Origin: JABMNT01 sp048262655
GTDB taxonomy: Bacteria; Pseudomonadota; Alphaproteobacteria; Rhodospirillales; Casp-alpha2
Length of the DNA: 64,000 bases
Assembly: GCA_048262655.1 (NCBI GenBank)
Contig: JBLXEY010000002.1
Coordinates: 62,001 to 126,000, forward strand
Direction of reading: 5' to 3'
Under the pieces are notes generated by a model. The model was not told where the DNA came from, made no database searches, and saw nothing but the letters and a program-made list of their open reading frames with translations. The translations under genes and the position numbers were made by a program. Below are positions 17,145-26,877 of the stretch, piece after piece (the stretch's first letter is position 1; each line of letters opens with the position of its first letter).

Positions 17145-18089
17145 CTATTTTACAATTTTTCGAACGAGCACACCATTGTCGAGGACCAAATTTGACGACC
17201 AAATGAACTTGGCGCCTTGGCCAATAAACTGATCTTCAAAATTCATGTAGCTCGGTTTGTTGTTAACGCCGACGGTATCGTTGCTATAGACGCTGGCATC
17301 GGGCCATGCGGAGGCATCGAAATCGAGTTCTTGCCAGCCGTCGGGAACCGGCCAATGCACTGCGTAGCAGTCCTCTGAACACCCGATGCGCCCGGAGGGC
17401 AGATGGGCGGTGTCCCGGGTTTGATCATCAATGGCTTTGGCTGAATTCAGGGCTTTTATGGGCGAGACGTAATGGGGCAACGCTTTCCAGCTGCCATCGG
17501 TCTTCGTGCCATCACTTAAATGAGCGACGAAGCCCCCGTCCCCGGCATGGTAACGCGTCCCCCGGTTTTGTTCGGTGCCAAGGCCCAGATTTTCTTCCCA
17601 ATCCACCAGTTGAACGGCGATCACGTAGGGTTTTTTGACGCGAAACCGGACAATTGACGCGTTAAAGGGGGTAAAGGGAACGGCGTCGACACCGACCAAT
17701 TTGCCATTGATATACAATTCGAAATAGTTATCAGCGAATAACAAGCCGGTAATCACCGTGCCATCCGGGTCGATTACTGAAATTGGCACCTCGTCGGCGT
17801 CGATTTCGGCAATCGAGCGCGGACGGACGTTTGCGCAGCTATTATGCAGATCGGTCGCAAATTTTGAAGGCGCGTACTGAACCTTGGCCGGGACGGTAAA
17901 AACCTTTCCGTCCATTGCCTGTATTTTACCAACACCACTTGTGCGACCGCGACGACAATCGGAAATCTCTTCCGTGATTGTCGTCGCCCGGCCTTGCGAT
18001 ATCGATTTTGTCTCGGCCTTGCTGTCGCTGGCATAGAGGAAGGCTGGACCGAACAACGCCACCGCCAACAAGCTCAGGTGTTTGAACAT
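17145..18089 (-). CDS. Secreted protein of unknown function
   Basis: A 314-residue protein with a clear signal peptide (MFKHLSLLAVALFGPAFLYA, cleavage near residue 20-26). Four cysteines and many Trp/Tyr residues suggest an extracytoplasmic beta-rich fold; LFADNYFELYINGKLVG is the kind of strand pattern seen in carbohydrate-binding jelly-roll domains, and YMNFEDQFIGQGAKFIW near the C-terminus recalls the same class. I do not recognise a named family. It follows the Gfo/Idh/MocA gene by 35 bp on the same strand and could be co-transcribed with it. Confidence 0.65.
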   Translation of the reverse strand: MFKHLSLLAVALFGPAFLYASDSKAETKSISQGRATTITEEISDCRRGRTSGVGKIQAMDGKVFTVPAKVQYAPSKFATDLHNSCANVRPRSIAEIDADEVPISVIDPDGTVITGLLFADNYFELYINGKLVGVDAVPFTPFNASIVRFRVKKPYVIAVQLVDWEENLGLGTEQNRGTRYHAGDGGFVAHLSDGTKTDGSWKALPHYVSPIKALNSAKAIDDQTRDTAHLPSGRIGCSEDCYAVHWPVPDGWQELDFDASAWPDASVYSNDTVGVNNKPSYMNFEDQFIGQGAKFIWSSNLVLDNGVLVRKIVK

Positions 18090-18124
18090 TAACGATCCTT
18101 CCTTAATTGTACCAAGATCAGGAG

Positions 18125-19306
18125 TTACAACTGCTTCACTTTGACCTCAGTACCGCCCTGCTCCGCCGAGACATAACCGCTATATACCACGGAAATGGTA
18201 TCGGCTGCGAGCTGGCTGTTGCTTTCAACTTCATCGCCATAGGCGACAGTTCTATAGAAAGCTTCGACTTCTTGGCCAAAACCGTGTGCATGGTCTTCGT
18301 CTGCTGCGGTTTTTGCCCAGCCTTGTTTGGTGCCAATCTTTTCCACCACGTAGACATCATCAAACTGTTTTTCGACCGGATTATAGGTCTGCATCATGTC
18401 ATTGGGGTTCAGATTGCAAATGGTACGGTGGTTGTTTGCACAAACCTCCAGCCAGTTGTGGACGCCCCCCATGACGATTTCAGAGGCAAAGACGGTGGCC
18501 AGGGTTCCGTCGTCAAAAACCACGTGGATCATGGCAAAATCTTCGACATCATTGTAGTCCGTTCGCAAATGCCCGGCATCAACGAAACCTTCCGTCTGGG
18601 TCAATGAGTGGGTCCGCGCGGTCACCGCAGCCGGGCGAATGGGCTTTCCAAACCGCGCACGGCCCTCAACTCGTTTCAGATAAAGTGCTGCGGTCAACGG
18701 ATGAACGCCTTTTCCGATCATCGCACCACCGCCGGAGAACTTCCAATGTCCGTAGGCTTCAGAATGCGATCCCGAGTGGGCCTCTTCGCCATGCAGCCAT
18801 AAAATCTGGCCTTTGGTTTTCTCTAATATGTCGCGTTCTTTTTGAATAGCAGGCGCATAAACCCAGTTCTCCGCATAGAGGATTTGAGCGGTGGACGCAG
18901 CTTCTGCATCCAGCATGCGCTGAATTGATCCCAGCGCTTCATCGCACAGCGGTTGTTTGTCAGCCGAGTTGCCGTCAAAATCCGCCGACCCGTCACCAAA
19001 ACTGCCCGTGAATGGTTTTTCAATGATTGGGAATACGTTTTTTTGTAAGGCCTTAATGGCAATTTCTTCATGTAAAGCCGCAGGAACGAGGACGTGCACC
19101 ACATCGACTTGATCGAGCAGTAAATCCAGATCTTCAGCGACGTCGATGTGGTTGGCTTCGGCAAAAGCTTTCGTGTTTTTGGCCGTCCGGCCATAGACAC
19201 CAACGACCTCGACATCGCATCCATAAACCTTTTCAATAGCTTCCATGTGGAAACGTGCTGCAAATCCAGAACCGATTAAACCGGCACGTATTTTCTTCTT
19301 GTTCAT
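18125..19306 (-). CDS. Gfo/Idh/MocA-family NAD(P)-dependent oxidoreductase
   Basis: A 393-residue soluble dehydrogenase, probably acting on a sugar, inositol or similar polyol. The Rossmann motif GLIGSGFAARFH lies at the N-terminus and the EKPFTG motif, with the family's lysine, near residue 95. A C-terminal beta-sheet domain follows. ATG 19306 is chosen because a GGGGGG ribosome site lies 5-6 bases upstream; a TTG four codons earlier is also in frame. Substrate not predictable. Confidence 0.85.
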   Translation of the reverse strand: MNKKKIRAGLIGSGFAARFHMEAIEKVYGCDVEVVGVYGRTAKNTKAFAEANHIDVAEDLDLLLDQVDVVHVLVPAALHEEIAIKALQKNVFPIIEKPFTGSFGDGSADFDGNSADKQPLCDEALGSIQRMLDAEAASTAQILYAENWVYAPAIQKERDILEKTKGQILWLHGEEAHSGSHSEAYGHWKFSGGGAMIGKGVHPLTAALYLKRVEGRARFGKPIRPAAVTARTHSLTQTEGFVDAGHLRTDYNDVEDFAMIHVVFDDGTLATVFASEIVMGGVHNWLEVCANNHRTICNLNPNDMMQTYNPVEKQFDDVYVVEKIGTKQGWAKTAADEDHAHGFGQEVEAFYRTVAYGDEVESNSQLAADTISVVYSGYVSAEQGGTEVKVKQL

Positions 19307-19422
19307 AATGCCCCCCAAAGTGCAAAATTAAGTAACCAGTTGGTATAATAAACGAGCCTTTTGCCCAGAACCAGCCCTAAGCAGGAGTTTCAACGGCCAA
19401 GAATGACAATAGGTTTAACTGT

Positions 19423-20793
19423 TTGAGCAACACGCACGAAATCTGGAAAAAGCGACTACGAGAGAAGCCTACGTCAGCGCGTGCGCGGACCATAAAGACA
19501 CTGCTCCGGCATTTTGAACGCTCCCAATGGATGAGCCCGGACGAGATTTGGACGACACAATGCACGGAACTGTCGACGTTTCTGGCGCACGCCCGCAAGA
19601 CCGTACCCCATTATTCTAAAGCCATACAAAACGCTTTGCCGATTGACGCAAACTCTCTTCGGGATGGTGCATGGCGTGACGTGCCTATCCTCTCAAGGCA
19701 GATGGTGAATGATCTGGGGGCGCAGTTGCAGAGCACAGACATTCCAGCGGCGCATGGCGCTCTCGATCCGATTTATACATCAGGGACAACGGGTCGCCCG
19801 GTTCGCGTGGTCAGGACGGCGCATGCCTTGAATTACTGGCGGGCGTTTACGTCGCGCGATCACATTTGGCATGATCGCGATATTACGGGAACTCTGGCGG
19901 TGATCCGATCATCAAAAAAAGGTGACGCGGTTTACCCCAAAGGCGCGTTTCATTCGGTCTGGGGCAGCAAGGACGGTGTGTTTCAAACGGGGTCGTGCGT
20001 GAGCCTTAACGTCAATACAGCGATCCCGGATATGGTTGAGTGGTTGCAACGAAGCGAACCCCGACATCTCGTAACCTTGCCCAATATCCTGATCCGAATG
20101 GCGCAATATTGTGTTGATCATGGTATTCGGTTGCCCACTTTGCGCGATATTCAGACCCATGGTGAGAATTGCGGCGGTTTTGTCCGCGATCTTGTCGGCG
20201 AAGCCTGGGGGGTAGCGGTGCATGATGTCTATAGCACTCGTGAAGTTGGCTACATGGCCCTGCAATGCCCGGAAAATGGCGCTTATCATGTACAGTCGGA
20301 AGGCGTTTATCTTGAGGTGCTTGATGCGGAGGGCCATCCCTGCCCGCCGGGTGAACCAGGGCGCGTCGTGGTGACGACATTTCAAAACCATGCAATGCCG
20401 CTGATCCGTTATGAGGTCGGCGATTTGGCGGTGATGGGGGCGCCCTGCGCTTGCGGGCGTGGTTTGCCAGTAATCCAGCGGATTGCCGGTCGTCAGCAGG
20501 ATGTGCTCGTGCTGCCGACGGGGGAACAGCGGGCCACTTTGCTGGGCAGTCCCGATATTCGCGCCTTTATGGCTCTGGCACCCATTGAACAATACCAGTT
20601 TGCCCATACGGCGGCGGAAAAGCTGGAAGTCCGTTTGGTGGTGAAGCGCGATTTGACCGAAACGGAAGAAACCGGAATTACCGAGTGGCTGCGTAAAAAG
20701 TATGGCTACCCGTTTGAGATCAATTTCGTGTATCTTGATGAAATTGCCCGTACGGCAGCAGGGAAATATAAGGACTTTGTTCGGGAGTTTTAA
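19423..20793 (+). CDS. PaaK/CapK-like adenylate-forming enzyme
   Basis: A 456-residue cytoplasmic protein of the phenylacetate-CoA ligase-like branch of the AMP-binding superfamily. Motifs in order are YTSGTTGRPVRV (phosphate loop, about 118-129), DVYSTREVGYMAL (A5 region) and LIRYEVGDLAVMG, then CACGRGLPVIQRIAGRQQD with the Cys-x-Cys typical of this branch, and a C-terminal GKYKDFV lysine region. The start is a TTG with a weak AGG upstream; an internal ATG at 19529 would remove a plausible N-terminal helix. It stands alone, so the acid substrate is unknown. Confidence 0.8.
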   Translation: MSNTHEIWKKRLREKPTSARARTIKTLLRHFERSQWMSPDEIWTTQCTELSTFLAHARKTVPHYSKAIQNALPIDANSLRDGAWRDVPILSRQMVNDLGAQLQSTDIPAAHGALDPIYTSGTTGRPVRVVRTAHALNYWRAFTSRDHIWHDRDITGTLAVIRSSKKGDAVYPKGAFHSVWGSKDGVFQTGSCVSLNVNTAIPDMVEWLQRSEPRHLVTLPNILIRMAQYCVDHGIRLPTLRDIQTHGENCGGFVRDLVGEAWGVAVHDVYSTREVGYMALQCPENGAYHVQSEGVYLEVLDAEGHPCPPGEPGRVVVTTFQNHAMPLIRYEVGDLAVMGAPCACGRGLPVIQRIAGRQQDVLVLPTGEQRATLLGSPDIRAFMALAPIEQYQFAHTAAEKLEVRLVVKRDLTETEETGITEWLRKKYGYPFEINFVYLDEIARTAAGKYKDFVREF

Positions 20794-20830
20794 CCCCTGC
20801 CCCCGGCTCCGAAGCAATAGATAGGCAACC

Positions 20831-20872
20831 CAAAAAAATAATGCCGCCTGAGCTTATCGCTTGGACGGCATT
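20831..20872 (-). terminator. Terminator of the sulfite reductase operon
   Basis: On the minus strand AATGCCG pairs with CGGCATT (20866-20872 with 20840-20846), with extra partly paired bases inside, and is followed by ATTTTTTT. It is 24 bp beyond the last stop codon of the operon (20897). Confidence 0.8.
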
Positions 20873-20896
20873 AAAAATCGTAATCTAGCGCACGCG

Positions 20897-21386
20897 TTAA
20901 CGGGCCGCGGCCATCCGTTGTTCGCGCAACGACATCACCGGTTTTGCCGGGTCATGGGCCACCTGATACGGTGCCGTGAAGTTGGAAATCGTCGCCTTCC
21001 AGTCGGCTTCGGTCTCGCCTTCTTTGATGTCCAGCGCATTAAATCCACAACGCTGCATATTCCAGTACTGATCCCGCAAGACATTGCCGACGGCGCGGAT
21101 TTCACCTTTAAACTCATAGCGATGCAATAGGCGTGCGTAGGAGTAAGCGCGGCCATTTGTAAACGCCGGGAACTCTAGGGCGACAAGTGCGAACTGCGAG
21201 AGATCATCCCGGATAAGATCCGGTGATTGGTCGGCGGTCAGGCAAATGCCGAGTGAGTCGGTTCGTGCGATCAACGCTTCGCGATCTTGTTGCCAGCGCT
21301 CCAGCGTTACGATAACTTCGCCGGTTGCCGGGATGGCATCTGAATCCGCTATCCGCGTCCAGCTATCCTGGACAATTTTTCCATCT

Positions 21387-21400
<14 letters not shown>
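20897..21400 (-). CDS. DUF934 family protein of the sulfite-reduction operon
   Basis: A 167-residue protein with the DUF934 pattern: LICLTADQSP-like stretch (GICLTADQSPDLI), FPAFTNGRAYSYARLLR-type motif (EFPAFTNGRAYSYARLL) and VLRDQYWNMQRCGFN. DUF934 proteins sit beside cysI and cysH in many alphaproteobacteria and are thought to assist sulfite reduction. ATG 21400 overlaps the end of cysI by 14 bp; the long upstream extension of this frame is antiparallel-type shadow coding inside cysI and is not used. Confidence 0.85.
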
Positions 21401-23057
<1,657 letters not shown>

Positions 23058-23059
23058 AC

Positions 23060-23413
23060 TTAACCAACTCCATTGAAGTATACAGGTGTCACGTCATCCA
23101 AATGGGATAAGTGACCGGGAATGTCGTGACGGGCGAAGTCGGCGTGTGTTGACGGGCCGTAGGCGCGAATGCGCTCGCGGTAACGAACGGGGCGAATGGC
23201 CCCCTCTTCCGTTTCTGTGACTTCAATTTCGTAGGGGCCAACAATGATCTGCGCCTGTTCAGCGGCATTTGCCAAGGCAAGCCTGTTTTCCAGATCAACA
23301 CCTTCGTTCAACATCTGTGCATCAAGGATCGAATCAACCCAGCTTCCGTCTTCGGCCAAGAAGACAACCAGACCATCGTTAAGGCGATTTGCGGTGATTA
23401 CCTGCAGTGCCAT
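23060..23413 (-). CDS. DUF2849 family protein
   Basis: A 117-residue protein beginning MALQVITANRLNDGLVVFL, the typical DUF2849 start, and ending in a region with RYRERIRAYGPSTHADF. In alphaproteobacteria this family is nearly always next to cysI. ATG 23413 has AAGGAA at the right distance; the longer frame from 23464 lacks support. First gene of the operon. Role unknown, presumed accessory to sulfite reduction. Confidence 0.85.
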   Translation of the reverse strand: MALQVITANRLNDGLVVFLAEDGSWVDSILDAQMLNEGVDLENRLALANAAEQAQIIVGPYEIEVTETEEGAIRPVRYRERIRAYGPSTHADFARHDIPGHLSHLDDVTPVYFNGVG

Positions 23414-23463
23414 GTTTTTGTTCCTTTGCGTTAAATCAGCCTCGGCTGATCGATATTGAGCCA

Positions 23464-23580
23464 ATTTTAGAGGGTATAAATAATAATAACATTAATAATA
23501 TGGTGTAATTTTATTAATTAGTCAAATTAATTGTATATTAAAATAATATACTATTAAATCATGTAAATAAGATGTTGTTA
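23464..23580. promoter_or_regulatory. A+T-rich divergent promoter region with palindrome
   Basis: A very A+T-rich block between the sulfite reductase operon and the ACR3 gene. It holds a perfect palindrome GTATATTA-AAA-TAATATAC at 23533-23551 and should contain promoters for one or both directions. No regulator gene is adjacent, so the binding protein is unknown. Confidence 0.5.
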
Positions 23581-23668
23581 AGTGTCCCAGGCTGGTTCTG
23601 GCGTTGGCCCACTGCCCCTGATATGTTGCCTTAAATTCATTTGTTTCCCCGCCGTGAGGATGATCCCG

Positions 23669-24745
23669 ATGTCAGATATGCAGAGTAATGATCAAGCTTC
23701 AGCCGACGCTATCGGTTTCTTCGAGCGCTGGCTCTCGCTTTGGGTCGCCATTTGCATCATTGCGGGTATAGCCCTTGGTAACTATGCCAGCGGCCTGTTT
23801 TCCCTGCTGGCCGGGCTGGAATATGCATCGGTTAATCTGGTTGTCGCCGTCCTGATCTGGGCAATGATCTATCCGATGATGGTCAATGTTGATTTTTCCA
23901 GCCTGCGCCATATTGGGGAACGCCCAAAAGGTCTGGTGATTACGGTCGTCGTTAATTGGTTGATTAAACCTTTTTCGATGGTCGCCTTGGGCGTTTTGTT
24001 TTTTGAAGTTTTGTTTGTTGATTACATCGATCCCAAGGATGCCAGCGAATATATCGCCGGGCTAATTCTGTTAGGTGCGGCCCCTTGCACAGCGATGGTC
24101 TTTGTCTGGTCGCAGATGACCAAGGGCGATCCGGCTTATACGTTGGTTCAGGTGTCGCTGAACGACGTCATAATGATCTTCGCCTTTGCCCCCATCGTCG
24201 CTTTTCTGCTGGGGATCACCGACATTGTTATTCCTTGGGAAACCTTAATTCTGTCCGTCGGGCTTTACGTTATTATCCCGCTGATCGCCGGCGCAGTAAC
24301 CCGAAAGATCTTATTGTCATCAGCAAAATCGGGCGATGAAGACCGTAAAATTGATGCATTTTCTGCCAAGGTGAAACCTTTCTCGGTGATGGGGCTGCTG
24401 CTAACGGTCGTGTTGTTGTTCGGGTTTCAGGGCAAGGTCATTTTGGCGCAACCCTTCCTGATTGCCCTGATTGCTGTTCCGTTGATCGTTCAGTCCTATG
24501 GCATTTTTGTGATCGCATATGCTGCCGCCTGGATGTGGAAGGTCCCACACAAGGTTGCTGCCCCCTGTGCTTTAATCGGGACATCCAACTTCTTTGAACT
24601 GGCCGTGGCCGTGGCGATCAGCTTGTTTGGTTTGCATTCGGGAGCCGCCTTAACAACGGTCGTTGGCGTACTTGTTGAGGTTCCCGTCATGCTATCATTG
24701 GTCGCCATTGCGAACCGGACGAAACGGCATTTTCCAGCAGGTTAA
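23669..24745 (+). CDS. Arsenite efflux transporter, ACR3 family
   Basis: A 358-residue inner-membrane carrier with about ten helices. ACR3 proteins expel arsenite (and sometimes antimonite). The family cysteine motif GAAPCTAMVFVWSQ is present near residues 131-144, with NDVIMIF and the C-terminal GTSNFFELAVA and GVLVEVPVML blocks. ATG 23669 is chosen because GTGAGGA ends 8 bases upstream; an ATG three codons earlier lies inside that site. No arsR or arsC is present in the window. A perfect 12-bp hairpin follows the gene. Confidence 0.9.
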   Translation: MSDMQSNDQASADAIGFFERWLSLWVAICIIAGIALGNYASGLFSLLAGLEYASVNLVVAVLIWAMIYPMMVNVDFSSLRHIGERPKGLVITVVVNWLIKPFSMVALGVLFFEVLFVDYIDPKDASEYIAGLILLGAAPCTAMVFVWSQMTKGDPAYTLVQVSLNDVIMIFAFAPIVAFLLGITDIVIPWETLILSVGLYVIIPLIAGAVTRKILLSSAKSGDEDRKIDAFSAKVKPFSVMGLLLTVVLLFGFQGKVILAQPFLIALIAVPLIVQSYGIFVIAYAAAWMWKVPHKVAAPCALIGTSNFFELAVAVAISLFGLHSGAALTTVVGVLVEVPVMLSLVAIANRTKRHFPAG

Positions 24746-24761
24746 GCGATATAAGTATTCG

Positions 24762-24791
24762 CTCACTGCAAGGTGTGGGCCTTGCAGTGAG
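24762..24791. terminator. Hairpin between convergent genes
   Basis: CTCACTGCAAGG (24762-24773) and CCTTGCAGTGAG (24780-24791) form a perfect 12-bp stem with a 6-base loop, between the convergent ACR3 and NIPSNAP genes. There is no long T run on either side, so it may be a bidirectional terminator of the weaker kind. Confidence 0.7.
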
Positions 24792-24801
24792 GCATGTCGG
24801 T

Positions 24802-25125
24802 TTACTTCAGAATGGACATATCCAAAGCATTTACCCGGTTGCAGATGATGTTTTCGCGGTTGATGTGTTCGCCAACACGGTCGGATAATTGGGTTATCCA
24901 GTGCTCATCTTCATAGACGGCAGCATATAGGCGTTCGCGTTCAGATTCTGACTCAAAACGGCGCATCCAGAAAAACACGCTGTCGTCCTCTTCGCCGCGG
25001 AATATACCCGGGACGACCATGCCTTTACTGACCTGGAAAGGTAAAATTTCTTCGTTAAACATTTTGACCCAGGACTCCATTTTTCCCGGGCGAATCTCAT
25101 ACTGACGGATTTCATAAAACGGCAC
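24802..25125 (-). CDS. NIPSNAP family protein
   Basis: A 107-residue alpha/beta-barrel protein of the dimeric ferredoxin-like fold. It opens with FYEIRQYEIRPGKMESWVKMF, the family's typical start, and ends with a short tail after HINRENIICNR. I choose the GTG at 25125 because AAAGGA sits 8 bases upstream; a TTG eight codons earlier is in frame but the family start matches the GTG. Biochemical role of bacterial NIPSNAP proteins is unclear. Confidence 0.75.
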   Translation of the reverse strand: MPFYEIRQYEIRPGKMESWVKMFNEEILPFQVSKGMVVPGIFRGEEDDSVFFWMRRFESESERERLYAAVYEDEHWITQLSDRVGEHINRENIICNRVNALDMSILK

Positions 25126-25356
25126 AGAACGTTCCTTTACGAATTTCAAATTTTAAAGTTAAGGCATTGCCGCAGAGAACGCGGCAACATTCGGTGAGCG
25201 CTGATACTAGAAGCCACAGAGACTATTCACAAGATGGGGGCGTTGGCACTTATATGTTCAAGGCCTCGGGTTGGTTGCTCGATTTTCAACAGTTGGGATA
25301 TATCCTGGCCCCGATCTCCACCCTTTCTATCGATCCATTGCTCTCCAAGAGGAAAC
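25126..25356. other. Intergenic region, no intact gene
   Basis: Upstream of the NIPSNAP gene. TTGCCGC (25167-25173) and GCGGCAA (25181-25187) form a small inverted repeat. The rest shows no convincing coding potential, although part may be eroded sequence of the ACR3 remnant that follows. Confidence 0.45.
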
Positions 25357-25431
25357 CCGTTTAGCCTTCAATCAAGTGGCTCCTTAGCAACGGTTTTCGG
25401 TGTTTTGGTCGAATTTCCTGTAACGCCATAA
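25357..25431 (+). pseudogene. Remnant of a second ACR3-type transporter gene (C-terminal fragment)
   Basis: The plus-strand frame at 25357-25431 reads PFSLQSSGSLATVFGVLVEF... up to a TAA. It aligns without gaps with FGLHSGAALTTVVGVLVEVP near the C-terminus of the intact ACR3 protein 700 bp upstream. Only about 24 codons are recognisable, and the upstream part of the frame is not ACR3-like. It is probably the decayed end of a paralogue rather than a recent copy, since the DNA differs widely. Confidence 0.6.
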
Positions 25432-25508
25432 AAGGTCAGCCTGTTTGGGGTAAGGTTTACTCAACTCCTCTGGGTTAAGCGGCACTAAAATTGCCCCCCC
25501 GTATTAAC

Positions 25509-26534
25509 TTAAGTCGAGGCAGCGTTACTTTGCCGTCGCGCGCGCATCTGTTCGCGCAAACGGACGTCTGCTTGCTCGGTCCCGTCGTGGAAGGTGCCGA
25601 ACCATTTATCCAGCGGGATCAGGCTGCCCCCGTAATTGCATTCAAAATACTTGTGATGCTGATAATGGAAATAGCTGCCTGCGGCAAAATCCACACCTTT
25701 GCAGATGTTGGCCTTTTCAAATCCGCAATGTCCAGGGGCCGGCTGGAACGCAGCTAAGTGTATTTGATAGAGCGCGTTTACGGGGTGCAAGGCAATCAAC
25801 CATTGGACGACAACGGTGGAGAAATAGAGAATATGTTCGACGGGATGCATCGACAGCCCTGACCACGGTCCGACCTGGACATTATTATGGTGCAGGGAAT
25901 GAACGTGTTTGTAGAGAAACTTCACGTGCAGCAAGCGGTGCCCGCAATAGAAATGTAGCGAATGGATAATCGGCCCCAATACCGCCAGAAATACGAACCA
26001 TGCCCAAAAAGCGGTCGGGCTTGAGAAATCTATAAAACCGATGTGGTTGTTGGCGAAAAGCCAATAGGTGAGAGCTTCATAGGCGGTCATGACGGGCACA
26101 CCGAAGACCAGCGTGTGATACATGTTGTCTTTGACCTGATTTTTAAATTTAAAGCGTCGGCTGTTGATCGGAAAAGGTTTTGTTGTGTATCTGAGCCGGT
26201 CACCCTGACTTTTGCGAATGTAAAGAAACGCATGTAAACCGCCGAACAGCAATCCAATCAGAACAAAGTTTCGGGCAAGCAACGTCGCAATCCACCACGG
26301 CTCAAAAGTTTTCATGGAAGCGAGTTCAGGCGTCAAATAGGCCCAGGTGAAGACGGATACGCCCAGCCAGAAAATGTTTTCCGGCCAAATAAAACCGGGC
26401 CAACTGAAGAGCCATTTGAATGTTTTAAGCGGCTGTGGCGGCCAGGCATTTATCGGTGCAGGGACAATGGCATGGTCAGGACGCCACTCGCCATGTTTGT
26501 CGCGGATATTCCCTATGGTATCGGTCTCACTCAT
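25509..26534 (-). CDS. Fatty acid hydroxylase/sterol desaturase superfamily membrane protein
   Basis: A 341-residue integral membrane di-iron oxygenase. Four or more hydrophobic segments surround clustered histidines: HSLHFYCGHRLLH, HKHVHSLHH-type (YKHVHSLHHNN) and HYQHHKYFECNYG, the spacing expected for the di-iron ligands. ATG 26534 is used; a purine-rich GGGGGGGACA precedes it, and the 19 upstream in-frame residues look non-coding. It is separated by 343 bp from the upstream reductase gene, so it is probably a separate transcript. Lipid substrate unknown. Confidence 0.83.
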   Translation of the reverse strand: MSETDTIGNIRDKHGEWRPDHAIVPAPINAWPPQPLKTFKWLFSWPGFIWPENIFWLGVSVFTWAYLTPELASMKTFEPWWIATLLARNFVLIGLLFGGLHAFLYIRKSQGDRLRYTTKPFPINSRRFKFKNQVKDNMYHTLVFGVPVMTAYEALTYWLFANNHIGFIDFSSPTAFWAWFVFLAVLGPIIHSLHFYCGHRLLHVKFLYKHVHSLHHNNVQVGPWSGLSMHPVEHILYFSTVVVQWLIALHPVNALYQIHLAAFQPAPGHCGFEKANICKGVDFAAGSYFHYQHHKYFECNYGGSLIPLDKWFGTFHDGTEQADVRLREQMRARRQSNAAST

Positions 26535-26877
26535 ATGTCGTGTCCCCCCCCCAGCCTTATGCGTGGCCCCTTCGTTTCTCTTGGACCACATAGATTATCA
26601 CTTTATCATGAACTCGGTTTGTATGCCTATCCCTTTGCGCCTCATGCCAATTGCCAGCTAGGGAGCTGGCGTGTCTGATGCGAAAAACGGCTCGTGCATG
26701 AAGCCAAAGGGCGTAGGGTATCTATTTTGTAGCATAGGCCAACGCCTTTCGCGCAGTCAGGACCGGTGCTGCCCCCCCCCTCTTCCGTTTTGTTTCTGAC
26801 ATTTGCCCTTTCCTTTCGTTCAGCCATATATCCGCGGAGCGAGAAACAATTGAGGCGAAAAAGAGCGCGAGGATTAC
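26535..26877. other. Intergenic region with a short palindrome
   Basis: No gene seen. GCCAGCT-AGGG-AGCTGGC (26653-26670) is a perfect 7-bp stem with a 4-base loop, possibly ending the redox operon that stops at 26878. Two homopolymeric C runs (around 26547 and 26774) are present. Confidence 0.5.

Noticed and set aside
19912..20817. A 301-codon minus-strand open frame opposite the PaaK-like gene
   Set aside because: The plus-strand protein has all adenylate-forming motifs in order; the antisense product has Cys/His-rich random composition.
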